A stretch of DNA of 64,000 nt from Jannaschia sp. W003 (GCF_025144335.1 NZ_CP083539.1:32501-96500), one strand, 5' to 3'. Counted from the stretch's first letter, positions 17,089-26,156 are shown. A program made the numbers and translations. Notes: generated from the sequence alone by a model not told the origin.

Positions 17089-20052
17089 CTACCCGTCCCC
17101 CATCGCGATCAGCGAGGCATTCCCCCCCGCCGCCGTCGTGTCCGTCGACACCACCCGCTCCTCCACGAACCGTGTCAGGTACAGCGGCCCGCCCGCCTTC
17201 GGCCCGGTCCCAGAGCGCCCCCGCCCCCCGAACGGCTGGCTCCCCACGATCGCCCCGATCTGGTTGCGGTTCACGTAGACGTTGCCCGCCCCCACCCGCG
17301 CGCAGACGTCCCGGATGCGCGTGTCGATGCGGCTATGCAGCCCGAAGGTCAGCCCGTAGCCCGTGGCGTCGATCTCCTCCAGCACCGCCCCCAGCCGCTC
17401 GGGCCGGAACCGCTTGACGTGCAGGACGGGCCCGAAAACCTCCTGTTCGAGCCGTTCCCCCTCGTCCAGCTCCACGATGACGGGCCCCATGAACCGCCCC
17501 TCGGGCGCCTCGGCGCGGAAGCGCACGCGCCGCCCCGCGACGTACTCCTCCAGCCGCGCCAGCGCCGCGTCGTCGATGATCGGCCCGACGTCCGTCGCCG
17601 GGTCCATCCCGTCGCCCACGTGCAAGGTCGCCGCCGCGCCCTCGATCATCGCCACGATCCGGTCCGCCACGTCCTCCTGCACGTAGAGGATGCGGCAGGC
17701 CGAGCATCGCTGCCCCGCCGAGCGGAAGGCGCTCATCACCACCGCGTCCGCCACCTGCTCCGGCAGCGCGGTCGCATCCGCGATCATCGCGTTCACGCCG
17801 CCCGTCTCGGCGATCAGCGGCACGATCGGCCCGTCCTTGCCCGCCAGCGTCCGGTTGATCCGCCGCGCCGTGGGGTCGGACCCGGTGAAGGCCACGCCCG
17901 CCACGAGGGGATGCTCGACCAGCGCCTGCCCCAGCTCGGCCACGCCCGGCGCGAACACGCAGATATCCTCGGGCACCCCCGCCTCATGCAGCAGGGCCAC
18001 GGCGAGCTTCCCGATGGCCGGCGTCTGCGGCGCGGGCTTGGCCACCACCGCGTTGCCCGCCGCCAAGGCCGCCGCGACCTGCCCGAGGAAGATGGCGAGC
18101 GGGAAGTTCCACGGCGCGACGGCCAGCCAGACCCCCCTGCCCCGCACCGCGTAGACGTTCTCCTCGCCCGCGGGGCCCGGCAGCGGGTGGACCCGGAACA
18201 GCCGCTCGGCCTCGTCCGCGTAGTAGCGCAGGAAGTCGACCGCCTCGCGCACCTCGGCCACGCCATCGTCGATCGTCTTGCCCGCCTCGCGGGCCAGCAC
18301 TGCCATGAGATGCGCCCGCCGCGCCTCCAGGAGGTCGGCCGCCCGTCGCAGCGCCCCCGCCCGCTCCACCACGGGCCGGTCGCGCCACGCCGCGAACGCC
18401 GCCTGCGCCCGGCGCATCGCCCGGTCCACGTCGCCCGGGGCCATCTCGGCCACCGCCTCGGGCGCCGGGGCCTTGCGCATCGCCGCCACCAGCTTCGCCA
18501 GCGCCTTGCGGTCCCCGAACGTCATTCCCACCGAGTTCTTCCGGGGCGCGAAGATCGCGGAGGGCAGCGGGATCTTCCCGTGCCGCACCGCGTCCCCGAG
18601 CTGCGTGGCGGGGCGCTCCAGCAGCTCCGCGATCGGCACCTTGCGGTCCCCCACCTTCGCCACGAACGACGAGTTCGCCCCGTTCTCCAGAAGCCGCCGC
18701 ACGAGGTAGGCCAGCAGGTCCCGGTGCCCGCCCACGGGCGCGTAGACCCGGCAGGCCACGCCCTCGGAGCGCACCGCCTCGTAGAGCGCCTCGCCCATGC
18801 CGTGCAGGCGCTGGAACTCGAAGCCCGCGCGGTCCCCGGAGGCGTCCGCCATCTCCAGCACCGCCGCGACCGTCAGCGCGTTGTGGGTGGCGATCTGCGG
18901 GAACAGCACGTCGCGCCGCTCCAGCATCCGCCGCGCGCAGGCGAGGAAGCTGACGTCCGTGGCAGGCTTGCGGGTGAAGACCGGGAAGTCCCCCTGCCCC
19001 TCCATCTGCGCGTGCTTGACCTCGGCGTCCCAGTAGGCGCCCTTCACCAACCGCACCATCATCCGCGCGCCGTGGGCCTCCGCCAGGTCCGCGACCCAGT
19101 CGATGACGGGGAGCGCGCGCTTGGCGTAGGCCTGCACGGCCAGCCCGAAGCCGTCCCAGTCACGCAAGGAATCGTCCTCGAACACGGCGGCGACGACGTC
19201 GAGCGACAACTCCAGCCGCTCCTGCTCCTCGGCGTCCACGGTGAAGTTGAGGTCATACGAGCGCGCCGCCTGCGCCAATTCCAGCACCACGGGCACCAGC
19301 TCCCGCAGGACGTTCTCGCGGTTGCGCGCCTCGTAGCGGGGGTGGAGCGCCGACAGCTTCACCGAGATGCCCGGCCGCTGCGGCAGCGGCTTGTTGCCCG
19401 CCGCGCGCCCGATGGCGGTGATCGCGTCGGCGTAGGACTTCGCATAGCGCCGCGCGTCGTCCCACGTCCGCGCGCCCTCGCCCAGCATGTCGTAGGAATG
19501 CCGGTCGCCCTTGTCCTCGGCCCCCTTGGCCCGCTTCAGAGCCGCCTCGATGGTCTCCCCCAAGACGAACTGATGCCCGAGGAAGCGCATCGCCTGCCGC
19601 ACGCCCGTGCGCACCGCGGGCGCGCCGATCCGCTTCGTGGTCTGCGCGAGGATGCCGTGGGGCGACTCGCCGGGCCGCACGATGCGCGTCGACAGCCCCA
19701 GCCCCCAGGTGGCCGCCGACACGAACCACGTCTCCGAGGGCGCCATGTGCGACCAGTCGCCCGCCCCGATCTTGTCCTCGATCAGCGCGTCCTGCGTCTC
19801 GGCGTCCGGCACCCGCAGCAGCGCCTCGGCCATGACCATCAGCGCCAGCCCCTCCTTGGTGCTGAGGCCGTAGTCGCGCAGGAAGTCCTCCAGCCCGCCC
19901 AGCTTGCCCGCGTGTTTGCGGATGGCGAGCACCAGCGCGCGGGCGCGCGCATCGACGCGAGCCTCCGCCTCGGCATCGAGGGTGGCGCGCGCGACCAGCT
20001 TCGGGACCACGGTCTCGTCGGCGGGGGCGTAGGGGGCGGCGAAGGCTTGCAT
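17089..20052 (-). CDS. putA: Bifunctional proline dehydrogenase / P5C (glutamate semialdehyde) dehydrogenase
   Basis: A 987-residue PutA of the short type. The proline dehydrogenase barrel occupies roughly residues 120-440 (for example PGISVKLSALHPRYE and FMVRLVKGAYWDAEVKHAQ-like segments), and the P5C dehydrogenase domain residues 500-970, with catalytic Cys in SAGQRCSACR and Glu in IAETGG. There is no N-terminal ribbon-helix-helix domain, so it does not repress itself. It oxidises proline to glutamate with FAD and NAD and channels the intermediate. ATG 20052 is followed by the divergent lrp-type regulator 123 bases away. An upstream in-frame extension runs into the regulator promoter. Confidence 0.95.
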   Translation of the reverse strand: MQAFAAPYAPADETVVPKLVARATLDAEAEARVDARARALVLAIRKHAGKLGGLEDFLRDYGLSTKEGLALMVMAEALLRVPDAETQDALIEDKIGAGDWSHMAPSETWFVSAATWGLGLSTRIVRPGESPHGILAQTTKRIGAPAVRTGVRQAMRFLGHQFVLGETIEAALKRAKGAEDKGDRHSYDMLGEGARTWDDARRYAKSYADAITAIGRAAGNKPLPQRPGISVKLSALHPRYEARNRENVLRELVPVVLELAQAARSYDLNFTVDAEEQERLELSLDVVAAVFEDDSLRDWDGFGLAVQAYAKRALPVIDWVADLAEAHGARMMVRLVKGAYWDAEVKHAQMEGQGDFPVFTRKPATDVSFLACARRMLERRDVLFPQIATHNALTVAAVLEMADASGDRAGFEFQRLHGMGEALYEAVRSEGVACRVYAPVGGHRDLLAYLVRRLLENGANSSFVAKVGDRKVPIAELLERPATQLGDAVRHGKIPLPSAIFAPRKNSVGMTFGDRKALAKLVAAMRKAPAPEAVAEMAPGDVDRAMRRAQAAFAAWRDRPVVERAGALRRAADLLEARRAHLMAVLAREAGKTIDDGVAEVREAVDFLRYYADEAERLFRVHPLPGPAGEENVYAVRGRGVWLAVAPWNFPLAIFLGQVAAALAAGNAVVAKPAPQTPAIGKLAVALLHEAGVPEDICVFAPGVAELGQALVEHPLVAGVAFTGSDPTARRINRTLAGKDGPIVPLIAETGGVNAMIADATALPEQVADAVVMSAFRSAGQRCSACRILYVQEDVADRIVAMIEGAAATLHVGDGMDPATDVGPIIDDAALARLEEYVAGRRVRFRAEAPEGRFMGPVIVELDEGERLEQEVFGPVLHVKRFRPERLGAVLEEIDATGYGLTFGLHSRIDTRIRDVCARVGAGNVYVNRNQIGAIVGSQPFGGRGRSGTGPKAGGPLYLTRFVEERVVSTDTTAAGGNASLIAMGDG

Positions 20053-20175
20053 GGGCGTGTCTCCTCGGGCGCCAGTGTGCTCCGCATCCCGCCTGCGCGA
20101 ACAGTCGCAACGTGCTTGCGATCTGCCCGATCTTTCGCACAACCTGCGCGCACCGATCCAGCGGATTGCCCGGCC
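20053..20175. promoter_or_regulatory. putA/putR divergent regulatory region
   Basis: 123 bases between divergent starts. It contains repeated half-sites such as GCAACGTGCTTGCG (20107-20120) and TCGCACAACCTGCGCGC, fitting a degenerate Lrp-type operator array that the regulator at 20176 would bind in response to proline. The exact promoter elements are not clear. Confidence 0.4.
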
Positions 20176-20586
20176 ATGCCCGACGACCTCGACCGCCAGC
20201 TCCTCGCGCTCCTGCGCCGCGACGCCCGCGCGCCCGTGGCCAAGCTCGCCGCCATCGTCGGGCGCACGCGCGGCACGGTTCAGGCGCGTATCGACCGGAT
20301 GCAGGAGGCGGGCGCGATCCAGGGCTTCACCCTGCGCGAGGGCCCCGGCGAGGGCGTCCGCGCCGTGATGCTCGTCGAGGTCGCCGGCATCCCCGCCCCC
20401 CGCCTCGTGAATTCCTTACGCGCGATCCCCGAGATCCACGCGCTCCATACGACCAACGGCAAGTACGACTTCGTGGCCGAGATCCGCGCGGCGACCCTGC
20501 CGGCGTTCGACGCGGTGCTGCGGGCGGTGCAGGCGGTACCGGGGGTCGTGTCCACGCAGTCGAACCTCCTGCTCAACACGCTATAG
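20176..20586 (+). CDS. putR: Lrp/AsnC family transcriptional regulator, probable PutR
   Basis: A 136-residue regulator. The N-terminal helix-turn-helix (DRQLLALLRRDARAPVAKLA, then GRTRGTVQARIDRM) is followed by an AsnC ligand-binding domain (HALHTTNGKYDFVAEI). It sits head-to-head with putA, the arrangement of PutR activators in alphaproteobacteria, which sense proline and switch on putA. ATG 20176 is the first in frame. It is shorter than full-length Lrp (about 150-165) but the RAM domain appears complete. Confidence 0.85.
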   Translation: MPDDLDRQLLALLRRDARAPVAKLAAIVGRTRGTVQARIDRMQEAGAIQGFTLREGPGEGVRAVMLVEVAGIPAPRLVNSLRAIPEIHALHTTNGKYDFVAEIRAATLPAFDAVLRAVQAVPGVVSTQSNLLLNTL

Positions 20587-20878
20587 CCCCGCGCGCCCCG
20601 CCCCGGCCCTGAGCCGGGACCTCTGCTCGCCACGGGCGCTTAGCTCCGCCACGACAGCGCCGTCGGCGGCCGGAGACCTCGGATCAAGTCCGGGGCGTGT
20701 CCCGCGGGGGGTCCACTCGCAACCCATTGCCCCATCACGGAAAACCCAGAATTTGCCGACTGGCAAAACCCCCGCCCCGCCCCCGTTCACCGGTGTCGAA
20801 AACCGACCACCCCGCGCCGCAACCGGAAGCGACCCGCCCGCGAATCGCCGCGACCCTCCCCGGAGGGAGAGGGAAGCC
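20587..20878. other. Intergenic region with REP-like pair and 21-bp motif
   Basis: 292 bases without a gene. Positions 20600-20696 hold a second two-unit REP-like element (GCCCCGGccctgAGCCGGGAC, then CCTCGGATCAAGTCCGGGGC). Positions 20749-20769 hold the first copy of a 21-bp palindromic motif. The remaining bases before the flavoprotein gene carry its ribosome-binding site. Confidence 0.6.
20749..20769 (+). repeat. 21-bp motif with core TTTGCCGACTGGCAAA, copy 1
   Basis: The core has exact 6-base arms TTTGCC/GGCAAA around GACT. An identical 21-base sequence, in reverse orientation, lies at 24767-24787, right after the MttB-family gene. The two copies bracket the two-gene module at 20879-24765. 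Confidence 0.8.
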
Positions 20879-23266
20879 ATGAACACACATTACCGCGTCG
20901 TCGTCGTCGGAGGGGGCGTCGTCGGCGCCTCCGTGCTCTACCACCTGGCGAAGCTCGGCTGGACCGACTGCGCGCTGGTGGAGCGCGACGTGCTCACCGC
21001 CGGCTCCTCGTGGCACGCGGCGGGCGGCATCCACGCCCTGAACGCCGACCCCAACATCGCCAAGCTCCAGAGCTACACCATCGACCTCCTCGGCGAGATC
21101 GGCGCCGAGTCCGGCCAGGACGTCGGCCTCCACATGACCGGCGGCATCACCCTCGCCGCCACGCCCGACCGCTGGGAATGGCTCCAATCGGCCTACCGCA
21201 CCTTCCAGAGCATCGGCATCGACGACGTGCGCCTGATGAGTCCCGCCGAATGCGCCGCCGCCTCCCCCGTCCTCAACGTCGACGGCATCCTCGGCGGCAT
21301 GTGGTCGGACCGCGAGGGCTACGTCGACACCACCGGCACCGTCCACGCCTACGCCCGCGCCGCGAAGAACCGGGGCGCGACGGTCATCGAGCACAACCGC
21401 GTGCTGGAGCTGCACCAGACCCCCGAGGGCTGGCGCGTCGTGACCGAGCGGGGCGACATCATGTGCGAGCACGTGGTGAACGCCGCCGGCCTCTGGGCCA
21501 AGCAGATGGGCCGCATGGTGGGGCTGGAGCTGCCCGTGGCCCCCCTGTCGCACCACTACCTGCTGACCGAGACCATCCCCGAGATCGCCGCCTGGGACGG
21601 CGAGGTGCCGATGATCGTGGACCTCGAGGGTTTCACCTACACGCGGCAGGACCAGAAGGGCATGCTGGTCGGCGTCTACGAGCTGAACCCGCGGCACTGG
21701 ATGATGGACGGCGCGCCCTGGAGCTACGGCATCGAGCTGCTGCAGGAGGACCCCGACCGCATCGAGGCGGAGCTGGCCCACGCCTTCCACCGCTACCCGG
21801 TGCTGGAGCGGGTCGGCATCCGCAACTGGGTCCATGGCGCCTTCACCTTCTCGCCCGACGGGAACCCCCTCGTCGGCCCCGTGCGCGGCCTGCCCGGCTA
21901 CTGGTGCGCCTGCGCGGTGATGGCGGGGTTCCTGCAAGGGGGCGGCGTGGGCAAGAGCCTCGCCGAGTGGATCGTGGAGGGCGAGCCCGAGGCGGACGTG
22001 TTCGGCATGGACGTCGCCCGCTACGGGGACTTCGCGGCGAACCGCGAGTACATCCGCCAGACCACGGGCCAGTTCTACGCCCGCCGCTTCGTGATGACCT
22101 ACCCCAACGAGCAGCTTCCGGCGGGACGGCCCCTGAAGATGGCGCCTGCCCACGACGCCATGACGGCCGCGGGCGCCCGCTGGGGCGCGAGCTTCGGGCT
22201 GGAGGTGCCGCGCTACTTCGCCCCGGATGGCTTCGAGGAGACGCCGAGCCTCCACCGCCCCGACGCGACCCCGTTCGTGACCGAGGAATGCGCGGCGGTG
22301 CGCGAGGCCTGTGGCCTGCTCGACATCACCGGCTTCTCGCGCTTCGAGGTCTCGGGCGACGGCGCCGAAGCGTGGCTCGACGGGCTGCTGGCCTGCCGCC
22401 TGCCCAATGCGGGCCGCGCGCGCCTCGCCCCGATGCTGGCCGAGGACGGACGGCTCAAGGGCGACCTGACGGTGTTCCGCTGGGACGAAGGCACCTGGTG
22501 GATTATGGGGTCCTACTACCTGCGCGAGTGGCACATGCGCTGGTTCGACGCCCACGGCGGGCGCGGGCTGGTGCGCGACATCTCCGACGACGTGGTGGGC
22601 TTCTCGCTGAACGGCCCCGCCTCGCGGGCCATCCTGCAGGAGGCCACCGAGGGCGACGTCACCGCCCTGCCCTTCATGGGCTGCGGCACGCTCGACGTCG
22701 GGCTGGTCCGCGCCAAGGTGGGCCGCCTCTCGGTCACCGGCGAGCTCGGCTACGAGATCCACTGCCGCGCCTCGGAGCACGTGGCCCTGCGCCGCACGCT
22801 CCTGCGCGCCGGCGCCGCGCACGGCATCCGCGAGATCGGCTACGAGGCGCTCAACTCACTCCGGTTGGAGAAGTCGTTCGGCATTTGGAGCCGCGAGTTC
22901 ACGCAAGGCTATACCGCCGCCGAGACCGGCCTGGACCGCTTCGTCGACTGGTCCAAGGACTTCCGCGGCAAGGCCGCGGCCGAGGGCGAGAACCCGGCGC
23001 GCCGCGTGGTGACGCTGGCGGTCGACTCCCCGGATGCGGACGCGGCGGGCTACGAGCCGGTCTGGCGGGACGGGCGCATGGTGGGCTTCGTGACCTCGGG
23101 CGGCTTCGGGCACACGGTCCGGCGCAGCCTCGCCATGGCGATGGTCGAGGCGGACGCCGCCACCCCGGGCACCGCGCTCTCGGTGCACGTGGTGGGCCGC
23201 GAGTGCCCCGCCGAGGTGATCCCGTCCAGCCCGCACGATCCCGCGGGCGCGAGGATGCGCGCGTGA
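20879..23266 (+). CDS. Dimethylglycine dehydrogenase-like flavoprotein with GcvT domain
   Basis: A 795-residue protein: an N-terminal DAO domain (VVVVGGGVVGASVLYHL at residues 8-24, then GSSWHAAGGIHAL, where the His is the covalent FAD attachment site in DMGDH), a middle FAO_M-type segment, and a C-terminal GcvT/GcvT_C half with GLLDITGFSRFEV and LNSLRLEKSFGIWSREF. Such enzymes oxidise N-methyl groups of dimethylglycine, sarcosine or related amines and deliver formaldehyde-level carbon to THF. ATG 20879 follows GGAGGGAGAGGGAAG. Its stop overlaps the GTG of the MttB-family gene, so the two are coupled. The substrate is inferred from context. Confidence 0.88.
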   Translation: MNTHYRVVVVGGGVVGASVLYHLAKLGWTDCALVERDVLTAGSSWHAAGGIHALNADPNIAKLQSYTIDLLGEIGAESGQDVGLHMTGGITLAATPDRWEWLQSAYRTFQSIGIDDVRLMSPAECAAASPVLNVDGILGGMWSDREGYVDTTGTVHAYARAAKNRGATVIEHNRVLELHQTPEGWRVVTERGDIMCEHVVNAAGLWAKQMGRMVGLELPVAPLSHHYLLTETIPEIAAWDGEVPMIVDLEGFTYTRQDQKGMLVGVYELNPRHWMMDGAPWSYGIELLQEDPDRIEAELAHAFHRYPVLERVGIRNWVHGAFTFSPDGNPLVGPVRGLPGYWCACAVMAGFLQGGGVGKSLAEWIVEGEPEADVFGMDVARYGDFAANREYIRQTTGQFYARRFVMTYPNEQLPAGRPLKMAPAHDAMTAAGARWGASFGLEVPRYFAPDGFEETPSLHRPDATPFVTEECAAVREACGLLDITGFSRFEVSGDGAEAWLDGLLACRLPNAGRARLAPMLAEDGRLKGDLTVFRWDEGTWWIMGSYYLREWHMRWFDAHGGRGLVRDISDDVVGFSLNGPASRAILQEATEGDVTALPFMGCGTLDVGLVRAKVGRLSVTGELGYEIHCRASEHVALRRTLLRAGAAHGIREIGYEALNSLRLEKSFGIWSREFTQGYTAAETGLDRFVDWSKDFRGKAAAEGENPARRVVTLAVDSPDADAAGYEPVWRDGRMVGFVTSGGFGHTVRRSLAMAMVEADAATPGTALSVHVVGRECPAEVIPSSPHDPAGARMRA

Positions 23267-24765
23267 GGCGCGGACGCGGCGCCAAGGCGGACGTCGTCCG
23301 GGAGGTGAACTACCGCCGGCTCCGCAACCCGTTCCCGCCCATGTCCGTCGTCTCCGACGACCGGTTGGAGGCGATCCACGAGGCGGCGCTGACGGTGCTC
23401 GAGGACCTCGGGCTCCGCGTGCTGCTGCCCGAGGCGCGCGCGCTGTTCGCGAAGGCCGGCGCGCGGGTCGAGGAGGACATGGTCTGGATCGGGCGCGACA
23501 TCGTGGCGGCGGCGCTGGCCTCGGCGCCGAAGGCGATCCGTCTGCACGGGGGGACACCGGCGCGCGACGTGGACTGGTCGCCGGGCGCGCTGACCTTCAT
23601 GCCCGCGTCGGGCACGCCCCACGCCACCGACCGCGAGCGGGGGCGGCGCCCCGGCACCGCGCGCGACTACCGCGAGCTGATCCGGCTGGTGCACCACTTC
23701 GACGTGCTGCACCTCCACGCGCCGATCGTGGAGCCGCAGGACGTGCCGGTCCACCTCCGACATTACTTCGCGATGGACGCGCAGATGCGCCTCTCGGACA
23801 AGGTGCCCAACGTCTACGCGCGGGGGCGCCCGCAGGTGGAGGACAGCTTCGAGATGGTGGCGCTGGCCCGGGGCCTGTCGGACGAGGCGTTCCATGGCGG
23901 CGTGCATTGCTGGGGGGTCATCAACTCGAACTCGCCGCGCACGCTGGACATACCCATGGCGCAGGGGCTGATCGACTTCGCGCGGCACAAGCAGGTGACG
24001 GTGATGACGCCGTTCACGCTGATGGGGGCGATGGCGCCGATCACCGTGGCGGGAGCCATGACCCTCAGCCACGCCGAGGCGCTGGCGGGGATCGCGCTGA
24101 CGCAATGTGCGCGGGCAGGGGCGCCGGTGATGTACGGGACGTTCACGTCGAACGTGGACATGAAGTCCGGCGCGCCGGCCTTCGGGACGCCGGAGCATGT
24201 GAAGGCCTCGCTGCTGGCGGGCCAGCTCGCCCGGCGCACGGGGCTGCCGTGGCGCTGCGCGGCCGGATCGGCATCCAATCTCGCGGACGCGCAGGGGGCG
24301 AACGAGAACCAGATGGGGCTGTGGGGCTGCCTGCTCGCGGGGGCGACCACGACGCTGCATTCGACAGGTTGGCTCGAAGGCGGGCTGACGGTGGGCTACG
24401 AGAAGCTCGTGGTGGACGTCGAGGTGCTGCAGATGGTGGCCGAGCTCTGCGCGCCGGTCGATGCTTCCGACGAGGCGATCGGGCTGGACGCGCTGGCCGA
24501 GGTCGCGCCGCAGGGGCACTTCTTCGCCGCCGGGCAGACGATGCGGCGGTATGCCACCGAGTTCTACGCACCGATCCTCCACGACTTCTCGAACTTCGGG
24601 ACGTGGACCGAGCGCGGCGGGCGCGACGCCGAGGCGCGGGCGACCGACGTGTGGAAGGCGGTGCTCGCCGAGCCGGAGGCGGCGATGCTGGGCGACCGGC
24701 AGGGTGCGCTGGACGATTTCGTGGCCCGGCGGACGGAGGAGGGGGGCGCTCCGCCGGAGAGCTGA
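23263..24765 (+). CDS. Trimethylamine methyltransferase (MttB) family protein, non-pyrrolysine
   Basis: A 500-residue protein of the MttB superfamily: N-terminal NYRRLRNPFPPMSVVSDDRLEAIHEAAL, a barrel with GTPHATDRERGRRPGTARDY, VINSNSPRTLDIPMAQG and CAAGSASNLADAQGANENQMG. The frame has no internal amber codon, so it is the non-pyrrolysine type, like glycine betaine methyltransferase MtgB. MtgB-type enzymes move a methyl group from a quaternary amine to a corrinoid protein, but no corrinoid-binding or reactivation gene is in this window. GTG 23263 overlaps the upstream stop (GTGA). Co-translation with a DMGDH-like protein suggests that together they strip methyl groups from a betaine-type compound. 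Confidence 0.88.
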   Translation: MRRGRGAKADVVREVNYRRLRNPFPPMSVVSDDRLEAIHEAALTVLEDLGLRVLLPEARALFAKAGARVEEDMVWIGRDIVAAALASAPKAIRLHGGTPARDVDWSPGALTFMPASGTPHATDRERGRRPGTARDYRELIRLVHHFDVLHLHAPIVEPQDVPVHLRHYFAMDAQMRLSDKVPNVYARGRPQVEDSFEMVALARGLSDEAFHGGVHCWGVINSNSPRTLDIPMAQGLIDFARHKQVTVMTPFTLMGAMAPITVAGAMTLSHAEALAGIALTQCARAGAPVMYGTFTSNVDMKSGAPAFGTPEHVKASLLAGQLARRTGLPWRCAAGSASNLADAQGANENQMGLWGCLLAGATTTLHSTGWLEGGLTVGYEKLVVDVEVLQMVAELCAPVDASDEAIGLDALAEVAPQGHFFAAGQTMRRYATEFYAPILHDFSNFGTWTERGGRDAEARATDVWKAVLAEPEAAMLGDRQGALDDFVARRTEEGGAPPES

Positions 24766-24766
24766 A

Positions 24767-24787
24767 GTTTTGCCAGTCGGCAAATTC
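24767..24787 (-). repeat. 21-bp motif, copy 2 (inverted)
   Basis: Exact reverse complement of 20749-20769, starting one base after the MttB-family stop codon. Core TTTGCCAGTCGGCAAA on the plus strand. Confidence 0.8.
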
Positions 24788-24808
24788 GACGATTTCCTAA
24801 GTAGGGCA

Positions 24809-24830
24809 GGGGGTTGCCAACGGACCCCCC
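24809..24830 (+). terminator. Terminator-like hairpin after the MttB-family gene
   Basis: GGGGGT and ACCCCC (24809-24814 and 24824-24829) form a stem around a 9-base loop, followed by CTCATCTT. A near copy of the sequence just before it (CGATTT..CCTAA...GGGCAGGGGGTTG) occurs at 26270-26297 in the origin region. Confidence 0.5.
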
Positions 24831-24845
24831 TCATCTTGCCATAAG

Positions 24846-24924
24846 TACCTCGGGGGAGGCGCGTAGCGCCGGGGGCAGAGCCCCTTCGTCGCGCGACGTC
24901 ACGAAACCCCGGATCGGGTCGGGG
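24846..24924 (-). terminator. Composite palindromic element downstream of rep
   Basis: Read on the minus strand, after the rep stop: CCCCGACCCGATCCGGGG, then GGGGCTCTGCCCC, then GGCGC-TAC-GCGCC, then CTCCCCCGAGGTACTT. The same ordered parts follow parB on the plus strand at 28684-28783. It probably terminates rep transcription. Confidence 0.55.
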
Positions 24925-24937
24925 GTGACCCTTCGTG

Positions 24938-25972
24938 TCAGATCGGGTGCCGTTCCGCGAACGTGCGGAAGAACGCGAGGAACGCGCGGTCCGGGTCGAC
25001 GGTCTCGCCCTTGCCTTCGGACCACGCGCGCCATTCCGATTCGACGTGGTAGATGTCGTAGCCCGGGTGGCGCATGCGGGCGGTCTCGTAGGTCTCGGAG
25101 CGGAGCGGAGCGCCCTTGGAGTCGAGCCAGGCGGGGCGGGGGCGGAGCGGCGCGTCGCCGGGCGCGGGCGGCGGCGGGGCAGGTGGCTCTTGGGTGCGCT
25201 CCTTGCGGCCGACCTTGGAGAAGGCCAGCTCGCGCGAGGCGGCGGCATGGCCCTCGCCGTCCTTCTTCCACCAGCGCAGCTCCACGTGCGTGACGCGGCG
25301 GCCGGACTTGATGGGGGCGATCTCGACCACGTAGTCCGACAGGGCGTTCACCTCGGCCACGGCGGGGTCGATGGCGCGGAGCTTGAGGTTGGACCAGGAG
25401 GCCAGCTTGCCCTTGGGCACGCCGAGGATGCCGCGCAGCTCATCGAGGGTGAACCGCTCCGAGGAGCGCCAGCGCAGGTTGCCGCGCTTCTGCACCATCT
25501 CGTAGAGCGTGAGCGCGTACTTCGAGGTCAGCGCGAACATAACCTCGCGCTGGAGCCGCGCGAACACGGTGGAGTTGGCGATGATGCGGCGCAGGCGCGC
25601 GGGGATCTCGTATTCCAGCATGCCATCGGAGCGGTGGGTCTCAACGTTGCCCCCGAGGAGCTGCACGCGCTCCACCGCCGGCTCGCCGTCCCAGACGACC
25701 TCGACGCGCACAATCGCGGACATGAGCCGCTCCAGAGAGGGGCCGATGCGGTCGTTGGAGTTGTGCGAGCCGCGCAGGAGCGACTTGGCGATCACGTGGG
25801 TGACGGGGCGGTCGATGCTGTCCCAGGCGTTCTCGAGCAGGAGGTTGTAGATGCGCCGGTCGGCGAGGGTGAGGGGCGTGACCTCGACCACGTCCACCAG
25901 CTCGCCGGGCTTCACCAAGGTGTCCGCCGAGGGGCGGGCGTCGAGGGTGCGGTAGGGCTTCAGGTCGGCCAT
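24938..25972 (-). CDS. Plasmid replication initiator, Rep_3 superfamily (RepB-like)
   Basis: A 344-residue initiator. The N-terminal half has winged-helix character (VEVTPLTLADRRIYNLLLENAW near residues 28-50, and NSTVFARLQREVMFALTSKYALTLYEMVQKR), as in Rep_3 proteins, which bind iterons and open the origin. A second winged-helix-like part follows (FTLDELRGILGVPKGKLASWSNLKLRAIDPAVAEVN). A proline-rich linker (PPAPPPPAPGDAP) near residue 260 leads to a C-terminal tail. It is transcribed away from parA across a region with iterons and DnaA boxes, which is the layout of an iteron plasmid. ATG 25972 is preceded by repeat half-sites, so the gene is probably self-repressed. Confidence 0.8.
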   Translation of the reverse strand: MADLKPYRTLDARPSADTLVKPGELVDVVEVTPLTLADRRIYNLLLENAWDSIDRPVTHVIAKSLLRGSHNSNDRIGPSLERLMSAIVRVEVVWDGEPAVERVQLLGGNVETHRSDGMLEYEIPARLRRIIANSTVFARLQREVMFALTSKYALTLYEMVQKRGNLRWRSSERFTLDELRGILGVPKGKLASWSNLKLRAIDPAVAEVNALSDYVVEIAPIKSGRRVTHVELRWWKKDGEGHAAASRELAFSKVGRKERTQEPPAPPPPAPGDAPLRPRPAWLDSKGAPLRSETYETARMRHPGYDIYHVESEWRAWSEGKGETVDPDRAFLAFFRTFAERHPI

Positions 25973-26062
25973 GGGATACGCGCGTCCCTTACATGCGTAA
26001 GCGTTGCGCGTAACGTATCGGGCGGGAGGCGGTCCGTCCAGCGGGTCCGGGGAACCCTGAAC

Positions 26063-26072
26063 GTAAGCTTAC
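26063..26072. repeat. GTAAGCTTAC palindrome in the rep control region
   Basis: A perfect 10-bp palindrome formed by two facing iteron-like half-sites (CGTAAG). In iteron plasmids, inverted iteron copies near rep act as the autorepression operator. Confidence 0.5.
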
Positions 26073-26156
26073 AAATCGGGTGGGTGCGCGCGGTGGAGGG
26101 GCGCAAAGTGAAACGTCTTGACTCCGGAACGCTCCCGATTCGTGCCCATACAGGGG

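Noticed and set aside
17335..20586. 1083-residue plus-strand frame opposite putA
   Set aside because: Shadow frame; only its last 136 residues (the Lrp-type regulator) are real.
23263..24765. Possible pyrrolysine in the MttB-family gene
   Set aside because: The frame is uninterrupted over the usual 500 residues and has no internal TAG, so it is the non-pyrrolysine type.
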